Shown piece after piece: positions 8,959 through 17,519 of a stretch of DNA of 64,000 nucleotides (within the stretch, counting starts at the first letter, position 1; each line of letters opens with the position of its first letter). The DNA is from Pseudarthrobacter sp. NamB4 (GTDB taxonomy: Bacteria > Actinomycetota > Actinomycetes > Actinomycetales > Micrococcaceae). The stretch is taken from the NCBI RefSeq assembly GCF_005796185.1, contig NZ_VAHM01000006.1, forward strand, positions 124,001 through 188,000. The letters run 5' to 3'. The notes below the pieces were generated by a model. It saw only the letters and a list, made by a program, of their open reading frames with translations. It did no database searches and was not told the origin of the DNA. The position numbers were made by a program, and so were the translations under genes.

Positions 8959-8977
8959 TTAGGATAGCCTTCCCTTG
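8959..8977 (-). promoter_or_regulatory. Probable DtxR/IdeR iron box upstream of the Opp-type importer
   Basis: The 19-base stretch TTAGGATAGCCTTCCCTTG matches the DtxR consensus TTAGGTTAGCCTAACCTAA at 14 of 19 positions, including all of TTAGG and TAGCCT. It sits 57 bases upstream of the GTG start of the binding-protein gene, in the right place to block its promoter. It shares the core TAGCCTTCCCTT with the box in front of the siderophore importer at 60181-60199, which supports both. Confidence 0.65.
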
Positions 8978-9080
8978 CTGCAAACAGTGAATTGATGAAG
9001 CGCCTGCTCAGGCCCCGGAGCCCGGTCCGTGGCACCCCGGCCGGACCGGGACGCCTGCGGCCGGAGTGCACGCCCCAGGA

Positions 9081-9100
9081 CTGTCCCTGCGCAGGGACAG
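9081..9100. repeat. Perfect 20-bp palindrome in intergenic DNA
   Basis: CTGTCCCTGCGCAGGGACAG is identical to its reverse complement. It lies in the 260-base gap between the divergent importer operon and the MmcQ gene, 63 bases before the latter. It may be a regulator site or a hairpin. No T tract follows, so it is not a classic terminator. The rest of the gap upstream of 9163 shows no further gene. Confidence 0.6.
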
Positions 9101-9162
9101 CTTCTGCGGAATAGCCGGAAGGTCATTGCGCACCCCGGTACAAGGCGCGCAGACTGTGGCCC

Positions 9163-9477
9163 ATGGCCACAGTCGAGGACGTCCGCAGGATCGCATTCGC
9201 GCTGCCCGGCGTCACCGAACGGCCCAGCTGGGGCCAGCCCGCCTGGTTCGCCAGGACATTGATGGCCCGGATCTGGGAACCCGGAGTCCTCACCGTCAAA
9301 ACTCAGGAGCGGGAGGCACTGGCCGGAACCGAACCGGATGTCTACTTCTGGACCCCGCACCACGAACGTTCACCCCAATTGGTGCTGGTCCGGCTGGACC
9401 GGATCGACGAAAGGCTGCTGGCGGAACTGCTGCAGGATTCTTATGTGATCGCCGGCGGCCGATCGGGCAGGTCATAG
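9163..9477 (+). CDS. MmcQ/YjbR family protein
   Basis: A small 104-residue protein beginning 'MATVEDVRRIAFALPGVTERPSWGQPAWFAR', the characteristic opening of MmcQ/YjbR proteins (CyaY-like fold, often described as DNA-binding), followed by 'FWTPHHERSPQLVLVRLDRIDERLLAELLQDSYVI'. The family is widespread and its biochemical role is unclear. It stands alone, with a perfect palindrome upstream and the transhydrogenase operon 208 bases downstream. Compared with family members of about 115-120 residues it is slightly short at the C-terminus, where 'AGGRSGRS' ends it. Confidence 0.8.
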   Translation: MATVEDVRRIAFALPGVTERPSWGQPAWFARTLMARIWEPGVLTVKTQEREALAGTEPDVYFWTPHHERSPQLVLVRLDRIDERLLAELLQDSYVIAGGRSGRS

Positions 9478-9684
9478 TGCCAGGGTGCTGGAAGCCTTCG
9501 TCGGCATAACCCCAACATCACCGTTCTGCATCCAAGCAGGCCGCCCTACTCCCGCAGCAACGGTGTGGGCCATAGACTCTAGCCAATTACGTGCAGCAGT
9601 GACGCTCCGCGCTCCCTGATCCAACAGATCCAGGCCCTGCCGGGGGCGGCGCTGCCGCACCCGTGCTGCGAGGGGAGTCGGCGG

Positions 9685-10854
9685 GTGAAACTGGGCATTC
9701 CGCGGGAACGCCGGGAGGGTGAACGGCGGGTTGCCGCAACCCCGGAAACGGTGAAGCAACTGGCGGCGCTTGGTCTGGAGGTGCTCCTCGAGGCAGGCGC
9801 TGGTGCGGCCACGGGCCACCCGGACTCCGCCTACCGCCAGGCCGGAGCGCACATCGTTGAGGAACTGGACCTGGCGCAGCTTGACGTCCTCGCCCACGTC
9901 CGGCCCCTCAACCCGGACACCGCCACGTCCCTGAAAAGGGGCGCCGTCTCGGCAGGCCTGGCGTCGCCGTCGTCCGAACTGCCAACCGTGCAGGCGCTGG
10001 CCGACGCCGGCGTCACTGCCTTCGCCCTCGAACTGGTGCCCCGCATCTCCCGTGCCCAGTCCATGGACGCGCTCAGTTCCCAGGCGCTCGTGGCCGGTTA
10101 CCGCTGCGTCCTTGAGGCGGCCATCCGCCTGCCCCGGTTCTTCCCGCTGTACATGACCGCCGCGGGGACGGTGCCGCCCGCGCGGGTCCTGGTGCTGGGC
10201 GCGGGCGTGGCGGGCCTGCAGGCCATCGGCACCGCCAAGCGCCTGGGTGCGCGCGTCTTCGCCAACGACATCCGTCCCGCCTCCGCTGACGAGGTGGCGT
10301 CCATGGGCGGCACCTTCATCCGGCTGGACCTCGAAACAGCGGAAGCGGTCGGCGGCTATGCCCGCCAGCTAAGTTCCGACGCCGGCACCCGCCAGCGCCA
10401 ACTGCTCGCACCGCACGTGGCCCAGGCGGACGTTTTGATTACGACGGCGGCCGTCCCCGGCAGGCGTGCCCCGCTCCTGGTAACCACGGAGATGGTGCAG
10501 GGCATGCGGCCAGGGTCTGTCGTGGTGGACCTCGCCGCAGAGTCCGGCGGCAACGTGGAGGCAGTGGTTCCCGGCCAGGACATTCCCGTTCCGACAGCGG
10601 ATGGCTCCGGTTTCGTCACCCTTGTGGGCCTGAAGGACGCCCCCTCCACCATGGCGTCCGACGCTTCCCGCCTGTACGCCAAGAACGTCGCCAACCTGTT
10701 GGCCCTGGTGATCCGGGACGGCACCCTGGCACCTGATTTCGACGACGAAGTTCTCGCGGGCGCGTGCCTGACACACGACGGCACGGTACGGCACCAACCG
10801 ACGGCGGAGCTGCTGGCCGAGCGGGCCGGCAGCCGGCGGGAAGGAGTGCTCTGA
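9685..10854 (+). CDS. pntAA: NAD(P) transhydrogenase subunit alpha part 1 (PntAA)
   Basis: The NAD-binding domain (dI) of proton-translocating transhydrogenase, 389 residues, start GTG at 9685 with an AGGGGAG ribosome site seven bases before. It opens 'KLGIPRERREGERRVAATPETVKQLAALGLEVLLEAGAG', has the Rossmann motif 'VLVLGAGVAGLQAIGTAKRLGARVFANDIRP', the RQD-loop-like region, and 'VDLAAESGGNVEAVVPG'. The complex uses the proton gradient to reduce NADP with NADH. Bacterial split form: PntAA, PntAB and PntB are three tightly overlapping genes here (TGATG and ATGA junctions), so stoichiometric expression is expected. Confidence 0.93.
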   Translation: MKLGIPRERREGERRVAATPETVKQLAALGLEVLLEAGAGAATGHPDSAYRQAGAHIVEELDLAQLDVLAHVRPLNPDTATSLKRGAVSAGLASPSSELPTVQALADAGVTAFALELVPRISRAQSMDALSSQALVAGYRCVLEAAIRLPRFFPLYMTAAGTVPPARVLVLGAGVAGLQAIGTAKRLGARVFANDIRPASADEVASMGGTFIRLDLETAEAVGGYARQLSSDAGTRQRQLLAPHVAQADVLITTAAVPGRRAPLLVTTEMVQGMRPGSVVVDLAAESGGNVEAVVPGQDIPVPTADGSGFVTLVGLKDAPSTMASDASRLYAKNVANLLALVIRDGTLAPDFDDEVLAGACLTHDGTVRHQPTAELLAERAGSRREGVL

Positions 10855-11174
10855 TGGACGGGATGAGCCTGCTGACCATCACGGTCCTGGCGGTGTTTGT
10901 CGGCTTCGAGGTGGTGTCCAAGGTCTCCAGCACCCTGCACACGCCGCTGATGTCCGGCGCGAACGCCATCCACGGGATCATCCTGGTGGGGGCCATCATT
11001 GTGGCCGGCCAGGCAGCCGACCCGTGGGTGCTCGCGGTGGCCCTCCTCGCCGTCGTCCTCGCCACCGCAAACCTGGTGGGTGGCTTCGTGGTGACGGACC
11101 GGATGCTGCACATGTTCCACGCCCGGAAAGAGGTAGGGCGCAATCCGTCTGCAGGGAAGGTGGAAGGACCATGA
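10854..11174 (+). CDS. pntAB: NAD(P) transhydrogenase subunit alpha part 2 (PntAB)
   Basis: A 106-residue membrane subunit carrying the small part of the transhydrogenase membrane domain. Start ATG at 10854 overlaps the pntAA stop by one base (TGATG). Visible helices: 'LLTITVLAVFVGFEVVSKV', 'GIILVGAIIVAGQA' and 'WVLAVALLAVVLATANLVGGFVVTDRML'; the phrase 'HTPLMSGANAIHGI' is diagnostic for this subunit. The stop overlaps the pntB start by four bases. Confidence 0.93.
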   Translation: MDGMSLLTITVLAVFVGFEVVSKVSSTLHTPLMSGANAIHGIILVGAIIVAGQAADPWVLAVALLAVVLATANLVGGFVVTDRMLHMFHARKEVGRNPSAGKVEGP

Positions 11175-12544
11175 CCCTCCTGGACCCCGTCTGGACCGCG
11201 CTCCTGTATCTCGTTGCCGCCGTCTGCTTCATCCTTGCGCTGCGCGGCCTCAGCTCCCCGCGGACCGCCCGAAGGGGCAACCTCATCGGCGCACTCGGCG
11301 CGCTGATCGCCGTCGTCACGGTCTTCCTGTCCGCCCGGCTCGAAAATATCCCGTGGATCCTTGGTGCCATTGCCCTGGGGTCAGCCGTGGCTGCCCCCGT
11401 GGCGCGGCGGGTCAGAATGACCCAGATGCCGCAGCTGGTGGCCCTCTTCAATGGCGTGGGCGGCGGCGCCGCTGCGCTGGTGGCGCTCCTGGAACTCAGC
11501 CATGCGGACAATCCCTGGGTGCGGCTGGCCATCGTGTTCACGCTCCTGGTGGGTGCCGTCTCGTTCGCCGGTTCCGGGGTCACGTTCGCCAAACTCCAGG
11601 AACTGATGACCACGCGCCCGGTGCTGTTCCCCGGCCTTCCCGCGGTGATGGCGGCGGTGCTGCTGGCCGCGGTGGCGGCTGCCGGCGTCGTCATTGCCAC
11701 CGGGTCCCCGCCGCTGGCGGTGGTGCTGCTCCTCCTCGGCCTGGCCGCAGGCATCCTGTTGGTGCTGCCGGTGGGAGGGGCCGATGTTCCCATCGTGATC
11801 TCGCTGCTGAACGCCTTCACCGGCCTGGCCGTGGCAGCCTCCGGCGTGGTGCTCGGCAACGTGCTGCTGGTGGTGGCCGGCACCCTGGTGGGCGCCTCCG
11901 GCACCATCCTCACCCGTGCCATGGCGGCCGCCATGGGCCGCAGCGTCACCGGCATCCTTTTCGGCGCCTTCAGGGGAGGTTCGACGGCGGGATCCACCGC
12001 GGTGAGCGAGCGTCCGGTGCGTTCCTCCAGCCCCGAGGACGTTGCCGTGCTCCTTGGTTACGCCCAGCGCGTGATCATTGTCCCCGGCTACGGCCTGGCC
12101 GTGGCGCAGGGCCAGCACACTGCCGCGGAACTCGCGCAGGCCCTGGAAAGCCGCGGCATCGAGGTGGACTTCGCCATCCATCCCGTCGCCGGCCGGATGC
12201 CCGGGCACATGAACGTGCTCCTGGCCGAGGCCAACGTGCCCTATGAGTCGCTTAAGGAAATGGGGGAGATCAACCCGGAGTTTAAGACAGCCGATGTAGC
12301 GCTGGTGGTAGGCGCGAACGACGTCGTGAACCCGGCGGCCAAGACATCCTCCGGGTCCCCCATCTATGGGATGCCCATCCTGGAGGTGGCGGAGGCGCGG
12401 CAGGTGGTCTTCCTGAAGCGTTCGATGCGTCCGGGGTTCGCCGGGATCGAGAACGACCTGCTGTACGAGCCGCAGACGTCCCTGCTGTTCGGTGACGCCA
12501 AGGACTCCCTGGCCCAGGTGCTGGGGGCGGTCAAGGCGCTGTGA
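11171..12544 (+). CDS. pntB: NAD(P) transhydrogenase subunit beta (PntB)
   Basis: A subunit of about 457 residues: N-terminal membrane domain with eight or nine helices, then the NADP-binding domain dIII. The start is ATG at 11171, inside the end of pntAB; a longer in-frame reading exists but would overlap pntAB extensively. dIII motifs are clear: 'VIIVPGYGLAVAQGQH', 'VDFAIHPVAGRMPGHMNVLLAEANVPYE', 'DVALVVGANDVVNPAAKT' and 'FLKRSMRPGFAGIENDLLY'. Together with PntAA/PntAB it should supply NADPH. The membrane part contains 'GSGVTFAKLQEL', as expected. Confidence 0.94.
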   Translation: MTLLDPVWTALLYLVAAVCFILALRGLSSPRTARRGNLIGALGALIAVVTVFLSARLENIPWILGAIALGSAVAAPVARRVRMTQMPQLVALFNGVGGGAAALVALLELSHADNPWVRLAIVFTLLVGAVSFAGSGVTFAKLQELMTTRPVLFPGLPAVMAAVLLAAVAAAGVVIATGSPPLAVVLLLLGLAAGILLVLPVGGADVPIVISLLNAFTGLAVAASGVVLGNVLLVVAGTLVGASGTILTRAMAAAMGRSVTGILFGAFRGGSTAGSTAVSERPVRSSSPEDVAVLLGYAQRVIIVPGYGLAVAQGQHTAAELAQALESRGIEVDFAIHPVAGRMPGHMNVLLAEANVPYESLKEMGEINPEFKTADVALVVGANDVVNPAAKTSSGSPIYGMPILEVAEARQVVFLKRSMRPGFAGIENDLLYEPQTSLLFGDAKDSLAQVLGAVKAL

Positions 12545-12638
12545 TCCCCGTGCACGCCCCCCGCCCTGCTTCGAACAATGCCGGCGGCAGGCTAGTCTTT
12601 TTCAGAAGTAGCCTTTCTATCCGCCACTGAAGGACGCC

Positions 12639-13559
12639 ATGACTGCCAACAGCTTTACTGCCCCCCAGCGCGCAGCCATCATCATCAATCCGGCAAAGAC
12701 GGTGGAGATTGACGTGCGGGAGCTTGCAGCCCGGCACGCGGAGGAGAACGGCTGGGGCGAGACGCTCTGGTTTGAGACCACCAAGGAGGACCCCGGCGTC
12801 GGCCAGGCCAAGGAAGCCCTTGCCCAGGGAGCCGATATCGTGATCGCCGCCGGCGGTGACGGAACGGTGCGGTGCGTGGCGGAAGTGCTGTGCGGCGGGG
12901 ACGTGCCCATGGGCTTGCTGCCCCTGGGTACGGGCAACCTGCTGGCACGCAACCTGGGAATGGACATCACGGACTACGACGGTGCCATGGCCGGAGCCCT
13001 GGCAGGGACCGAGCGGAAGATCGACGTGGTCCGTGCACGCCGGAGTGATCCGGACCTGGAGCAGCTGTTCCTGGTCATGGCCGGCGTCGGGTATGACGCC
13101 ACGATCATGGCCGACACGGACGAGGAGCTGAAGCACAAGGTGGGCTGGCTGGCGTACGTGGACGCCGGCATCCGCAACCTGCCGGGCAAACCGGTCAAGG
13201 CCACCGTGGTGATCGACGGCAGGACGGCCGTGCAGCGCGGGGTCCGCAGCGTGATGGTGGGGAACTGCGGCAAGGTGCAGGGTGGCCTGGAGATCTTCCC
13301 CGAGGCCAAGATGGACGACGGGCTGCTGGATGTGGCCGTCCTTGCCCCCCATCACGGCAGGCTTGGCTGGCTCTCCGTGCTTGCCGGGATGATCGGCAAG
13401 GGCCGGGGCAAGGACACCGCCGTCGAGTTCTTCCAGGGCAAGACCGTGGAGATCATCCTGGAGCACAAGGACGACTACCAGCTGGACGGGGATCACGAGG
13501 GCCAGGGCAAGCACGTGCTGATGACCCTGGACCCGTCGGCGCTCACGCTGCGGATGTAG
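12639..13559 (+). CDS. Diacylglycerol kinase family lipid kinase
   Basis: A 306-residue DagK/YegS-type kinase. It opens 'AAIIINPAKTVEIDVRELAA' and has the nucleotide-binding glycine motif 'IVIAAGGDGTVRCVAEVL' and 'GLLPLGTGNLLARNLGM', followed by the beta-sandwich domain with 'VMAGVGYDATIMADTDEELKHKVGWLAYVDAGI' and a C-terminal 'YQLDGDHEGQGKHVLMTLDPSALTLRM'. It would phosphorylate diacylglycerol or a related lipid at the inner membrane face. It lies 94 bases after pntB with its own ribosome site, and need not be co-transcribed. Confidence 0.9.
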   Translation: MTANSFTAPQRAAIIINPAKTVEIDVRELAARHAEENGWGETLWFETTKEDPGVGQAKEALAQGADIVIAAGGDGTVRCVAEVLCGGDVPMGLLPLGTGNLLARNLGMDITDYDGAMAGALAGTERKIDVVRARRSDPDLEQLFLVMAGVGYDATIMADTDEELKHKVGWLAYVDAGIRNLPGKPVKATVVIDGRTAVQRGVRSVMVGNCGKVQGGLEIFPEAKMDDGLLDVAVLAPHHGRLGWLSVLAGMIGKGRGKDTAVEFFQGKTVEIILEHKDDYQLDGDHEGQGKHVLMTLDPSALTLRM

Positions 13560-13560
13560 C

Positions 13561-13632
13561 TCACTGCGCCAGCAGCCGGCCCCACTGCCCGTCCAGCAGC
13601 GGTGCGCCGGCCAGCTTCAGGCGGGCGCCTAA
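13561..13632 (-). pseudogene. Possible C-terminal coding remnant
   Basis: Read leftward in a frame different from the neighbouring ACT-domain gene, this stretch gives 'GARLKLAGAPLLDGQWGRL' and then 'LAQ' and a stop. The text looks protein-like and has no start of its own. It could be the tail of a gene lost by deletion, or a chance reading in the 70-base gap between two convergent genes. I do not recognise the family. Confidence 0.2.
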
Positions 13633-14465
13633 TGACAAGAAGCCGTAGGCCTATGCGCCAGGATCTCGGCGAGCTCAGCCAACCGGTGGGCGCGCGCTGA
13701 TTCCGCGGGGGTGAACGGCTCGCCGGGGCGGGCAAAGGTGATGGGGCCGTGCCACGCGGTGGGAATCTTGAGGCGGGCGCCGTCGTCGTCCGCCTCAAGC
13801 AGAGCCTCGTCGGGAGTAAGGATCCCCGCCCGCAGAAGCTCAGCCACCGCCAGCGGAAGCTCGCCCGGCGCTTCGGCGACGCGCGCGGCCAGGCTGAGGG
13901 CCTTCGTCTGGCCGTCGGCCATGGCCAGTGCTGTGGTGGGCCAGACGTGCGGACTGGTGCCGCCGCCGTCGTGCAGGGCATCCAGAAGCCCGCGCTCGCC
14001 AATGTCGCCCGGGGCCGAAAGGACGAACTCGTCCAGCACCCCGCCCGCTACCGGATGGACGTGGATGCTCAGGATGTTGATCTCCGTGCGGGCCAGGGCC
14101 CGGGTGAGCTTCTGCAGGGAACCCGGCTCGTCGCGCAGCACTGTGCGGGCCCGCCACAGCGTTGGGGCTGCGGCGAGGCGGCTCCGCTGGTGCAGGGCCG
14201 GTGCGTGGAGCCAGGTGCGCAGGAGCCGGGCAGCCGACGGCTCGGCAACCCAGATCACCAGGACCGTGGCAGCAAGGGTGAGCACCAGGACCTTGGCTGC
14301 ATAGGGCAGGGCAGTCTCCACCACCAGGGCGTGCACCAGGAGTTCGATCGGAAGCATCACGGCCACGTTGGCCAAGGTCAGCCGGGTCTTCGGAGGTTCG
14401 GGCATCAGGCCGCAGACTTCGCAGCTCAGATCAGCCCCGGGCGTGTTCGCTGCGGTGTGCTTCAT
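13629..14465 (-). CDS. Membrane-anchored ACT-domain protein
   Basis: A 278-residue protein of unusual build. The N-terminus has 'CEVCG' (a CxxC pair, residues about 15-18), then two likely membrane helices ('LANVAVMLPIELLVHALVV' and 'YAAKVLVLTLAATVLVIWVA'), and an ACT-like segment beginning 'ARTVLRDEPGSLQKLTRALARTEINILSIHVHP', which usually senses amino acids. The remainder ('ALHDGGGTSPHVWPTTALAMADGQTKALSLAARVAEAP') resembles the tandem-ACT region of similar actinobacterial proteins of unknown role. Its start is divergent from the FUSC gene at 14625. Function is unknown; a membrane amino-acid sensor is a guess. Confidence 0.75.
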   Translation of the reverse strand: MKHTAANTPGADLSCEVCGLMPEPPKTRLTLANVAVMLPIELLVHALVVETALPYAAKVLVLTLAATVLVIWVAEPSAARLLRTWLHAPALHQRSRLAAAPTLWRARTVLRDEPGSLQKLTRALARTEINILSIHVHPVAGGVLDEFVLSAPGDIGERGLLDALHDGGGTSPHVWPTTALAMADGQTKALSLAARVAEAPGELPLAVAELLRAGILTPDEALLEADDDGARLKIPTAWHGPITFARPGEPFTPAESARAHRLAELAEILAHRPTASCH

Positions 14466-14532
14466 GGCTCAAGCATCAGGCGCAGCTGTTTCGGCAGTAT
14501 TGCCTGCCGGTTCCATTCATGGGAACGTCCCG

Positions 14533-14551
14533 GCAGGCTTCGGAAGCCTGC
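14533..14551. repeat. Palindrome between divergent ACT and FUSC genes
   Basis: GCAGGCTTCGGAAGCCTGC has two perfect eight-base arms around CGG. It lies between the start codons at 14465 (leftward) and 14625 (rightward), so it could be an operator for either gene or a leader hairpin. A C-rich run follows at about 14586-14594. Confidence 0.45.
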
Positions 14552-14624
14552 AACATAGGATTTAGCAGGAACGTCAGCGCGGCCGCCCCCCCCCAGAAGT
14601 CCACCCGCCCCAGGAAGGCGCCCC

Positions 14625-15689
14625 GTGAAGATGCTCGCTGAGATGTTCAGCATGGCCCCGGCCAACAAGGACCACCATCCGGCCTTGAGATGCGCGGTGG
14701 GTGTGTTCGTGCCGCTCTTCACCCTGGTGCTGCTGGGCCGGCTGGACCTTGCCATCTTTGCGTCCTTCGGCGCATTCACCGGGATCTATGGTCGCGGCGA
14801 AACGCACGGCGTCCGCTTCGCCCTGCAGTTGCGGGCCGGCCTGCTGATGCTGCTGGTCATGTTCGTCGCCGCGCTCGCAGCCCGCGCCGGCTTCGCTTGG
14901 GGGCTGGACTCACCCGGCAGCACCTGGCTCCTGGTCCTGGCCACCACGCTCGTGGCGGGCGGCTGTTCGGTGGCCATTTCATGGTTCCGCCTGCGGCCGG
15001 CGGGATCCCTGTTCCATATCTTCGCCTTCGCGGCCATCGCCTCCATTCCCAACCAGCCGCCGTTGTGGGAGGCCATGCTGGTGGCCGTCCTCACCACGGC
15101 TTTCAGTCTCCTGGTCGGGTTCTCCTCGCGGGCTCTTCCCGGCCGCCGGACACCGTGGGTCCTGCCCCGCCACATCAGGCGCACCCTGGCGGAAAAGCGG
15201 GCCGCGTGGCTTGAGGGCGCCGGTTACTTGGTGGCCGCCGGGCTGGCAGGGGCCCTGGCTACGTGGGCGGGGGAGCTGCTGGGATTCGGCCACAACTACT
15301 GGGCCATGGTGGCGGCCGTTGTGCCCCTGGTAGGCCGCACCACCCGGCACCGCGTCCACCGCGGCATGCAGAGGATCATTGGCACCATCCTTGGCCTGGT
15401 GGTCATGGCGGGGATCCTGCTGCTGGACCTGCAGCCCTGGCAGACCGTGCTGGTCATGGCGCTGTGCCAGTTCGGCGCCGAGCTGTTCATCATCAGGCAG
15501 TACCTGTTGGCTCAGGTCTTCGTCACGCCCCTGGCGTTGATCTCCACGCTCCTAGTGGTCCCCTCTTCTCCCGGAATCCTGCTTCGGGACCGCATCATCG
15601 AGACGGTGATCGGGGCCGCCGTCGGCATTGCCGTAGTGCTGGCACCGGAGGCATGGCGCCGTTTCCGTGCACGTACGACGCCGGCCTGA
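14625..15689 (+). CDS. FUSC family membrane protein
   Basis: A 354-residue integral membrane protein, GTG start at 14625 with AGGAAGG seven bases upstream. It has two sets of helices: 'GVFVPLFTLVLLGRLDLAIFASFGAFTGIYG' then 'LLMLLVMFVAALAARAGFAW' in the first half, and 'AGALATWAGELLGFGHNYWAMVAAVVPLVG' plus 'GTILGLVVMAGILLL' in the second. The 'FASFGAFTGIYG' and 'YWAMVAAVVPL' phrases and the 'HRVHRGMQRIIGTILG' loop are typical of FUSC/AaeB-like proteins, some of which export aromatic acids. Substrate is unknown. It ends 12 bases from the convergent ABC permease gene. Confidence 0.85.
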   Translation: MKMLAEMFSMAPANKDHHPALRCAVGVFVPLFTLVLLGRLDLAIFASFGAFTGIYGRGETHGVRFALQLRAGLLMLLVMFVAALAARAGFAWGLDSPGSTWLLVLATTLVAGGCSVAISWFRLRPAGSLFHIFAFAAIASIPNQPPLWEAMLVAVLTTAFSLLVGFSSRALPGRRTPWVLPRHIRRTLAEKRAAWLEGAGYLVAAGLAGALATWAGELLGFGHNYWAMVAAVVPLVGRTTRHRVHRGMQRIIGTILGLVVMAGILLLDLQPWQTVLVMALCQFGAELFIIRQYLLAQVFVTPLALISTLLVVPSSPGILLRDRIIETVIGAAVGIAVVLAPEAWRRFRARTTPA

Positions 15690-15701
15690 TCAGTGCCGGA
15701 G

Positions 15702-17519
15702 TCAGCGCACCGGGGCAGCAGGCAACTTGCTGTCCTCGCCGGATATGGAAGCGCCGGCGGGCGGGGGAGCCGCGGCAGCGGCCACGGGTGGAACAGCCGC
15801 ACGGCGCTTCCGGGAACCGCGCCGGCCAGCCCGCCCGTAGACGAGGTACATGGTTATCCCGGTGATCACCATCAGGAGCACCGTGTAGACGAAGGTGTTG
15901 GCCACGCCGTCCACGCCTTCCGCCCCGTCGGTGTTGGCCTTGATCACCAGGCCCAGCGGCTGGACCAGCGGGTGGGCCAGGAAGATGGCGGTGTCGTAGT
16001 CATCCAGCAGGCTGTTGAAGTTCAGTGCGGTGATGGCGGCGGCCGCGGGCAGCACCAGCGGGAGCAGGATCCGCCGGAATACATACAGGGTCCTGGCACC
16101 CATGATGGCGGCGGCTTCCTCCAGCGACGCATTCACAGAGGCAAAGGATGCCTTGAGCATCCGGAGCGTGAACGGAATCTTTACCGTGACGAACGCGATC
16201 AGCAGGATCACCGTGGTTCCGGTGAGCACGGCTCCGCCCACGATGGGGTTGGGACGGTCGTAGCTGATGATGAGGCCAAGGGCCAGCAGCGCGGAGGGCA
16301 GAATCCAGGGGATGTGCAGCAGGTATTCGAAGAGGGACGCCACCCAATTCCTGTATTTCTGCAGCAGACGGGCCACGAACAATAGGCCGCCCACAGCGAT
16401 GAGCGCGGCAAGGGCGCTGTAGACCACGCTGACCAGGAACGGTCGCAGCCCGGACTGCTGGGTCAGTACCCGCACATAGTTATCCAGGGTCAGGCTGCTC
16501 AGCGAAAGCTGTCCGGTCTGAATGGCCGCGCCGTCCGCGAACGAATACAGCACGATGAGCACCACCGGCAGCGTATACACCGCAAACAGCAGGTACGCCG
16601 CGGCATGAACGGCGATGTTGGCCACGGGGTTGGTTATGTCCTGCTTCTGCAGCTCAGAGGACACCTTGGACACCGAGAAATACGTCCCGCCTTTCTCCAA
16701 CCGGGTCATTACGGCGAGCATCAACACGGTGGCGAGGCCCAGGATCACGGCCAGCAGGGCAGCCAGGTCGCGCGAGGTGGGGCTGTTGGTGAACGTCAGG
16801 ATCATCGGGGTGATGGTCTGGAAATCACGGCCGCCCAGCACCTGCGGGGCGCTCAGGGCGCCAAGCCCCGTGAGGAAGGACAGGATGGTCACTGCGAACA
16901 GCGTGGGCTTGAGCATGGGAAGCACGACGCGCCGCAGGATGGTCCAGGTGGAGGCGCCCAGGTTCTTCGCCGCCTCAACGGTCTGGTAATCAATGCCCTT
17001 CAGAGCGTTCGCCACGAACAGCATGTGGTTGGTGGTGGTGGCGAACGTCATGACCACCAGGACCGCGAAGAATCCGGAGAACCAGGCCGGATCCATGCCG
17101 GGAAACACCAGCACCAGCAGCGAGGTGACAATTCCCTTGTCCCCGTAAATGAACTTGTATCCGGCAGCCAGTACGATGCCGCCGTAAATGAAGGTGGAGG
17201 CGTAGCCCAGGAAAAGGATTCTGGAGCCGCGGATCCGGAAGTAGTATGTCACCAGCACAATGAAGATGCCCACCACGTTGACGGTGATGGACAGAGCCAC
17301 CGCCAGGAGGAAGCTGTTGCCCAGGGCCTTCATAGCGCGCTGCGAGGAGAAGAGCTTCTCGGCAGCCCGCCCGGAAAAACTGCCGTCCGGAAAGAATGTG
17401 GCCATCAGGACGTTGATGTTGGGCCACACCAGGAATGCCGCGATGAACCAGGTGAGCACCACCCCCACCACCAGCACGAACGGGGAGCGGGCCATCCTGC
17501 GGACCGGGGTGCTGCTCAT
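15702..17519 (-). CDS. ABC transporter permease, double-domain (FbpB/PhnV-like)
   Basis: A 605-residue permease with two copies of the six-helix transport domain. Each carries an EAA-type coupling loop, 'DYQTVEAAKNLGASTWTILRRVVLPMLKPTL' in the first half and 'NASLEEAAAIMGARTLYVFRRILLPLVLPAA' in the second. This arrangement is typical of iron(III), thiamine or 2-aminoethylphosphonate importers. Its start overlaps the stop of the ATPase gene 17516-18583 by four bases. The C-terminus is a Pro/Ala-rich cytoplasmic tail. Substrate cannot be set from the permease alone. Confidence 0.9.
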   Translation of the reverse strand: MSSTPVRRMARSPFVLVVGVVLTWFIAAFLVWPNINVLMATFFPDGSFSGRAAEKLFSSQRAMKALGNSFLLAVALSITVNVVGIFIVLVTYYFRIRGSRILFLGYASTFIYGGIVLAAGYKFIYGDKGIVTSLLVLVFPGMDPAWFSGFFAVLVVMTFATTTNHMLFVANALKGIDYQTVEAAKNLGASTWTILRRVVLPMLKPTLFAVTILSFLTGLGALSAPQVLGGRDFQTITPMILTFTNSPTSRDLAALLAVILGLATVLMLAVMTRLEKGGTYFSVSKVSSELQKQDITNPVANIAVHAAAYLLFAVYTLPVVLIVLYSFADGAAIQTGQLSLSSLTLDNYVRVLTQQSGLRPFLVSVVYSALAALIAVGGLLFVARLLQKYRNWVASLFEYLLHIPWILPSALLALGLIISYDRPNPIVGGAVLTGTTVILLIAFVTVKIPFTLRMLKASFASVNASLEEAAAIMGARTLYVFRRILLPLVLPAAAAITALNFNSLLDDYDTAIFLAHPLVQPLGLVIKANTDGAEGVDGVANTFVYTVLLMVITGITMYLVYGRAGRRGSRKRRAAVPPVAAAAAPPPAGASISGEDSKLPAAPVR

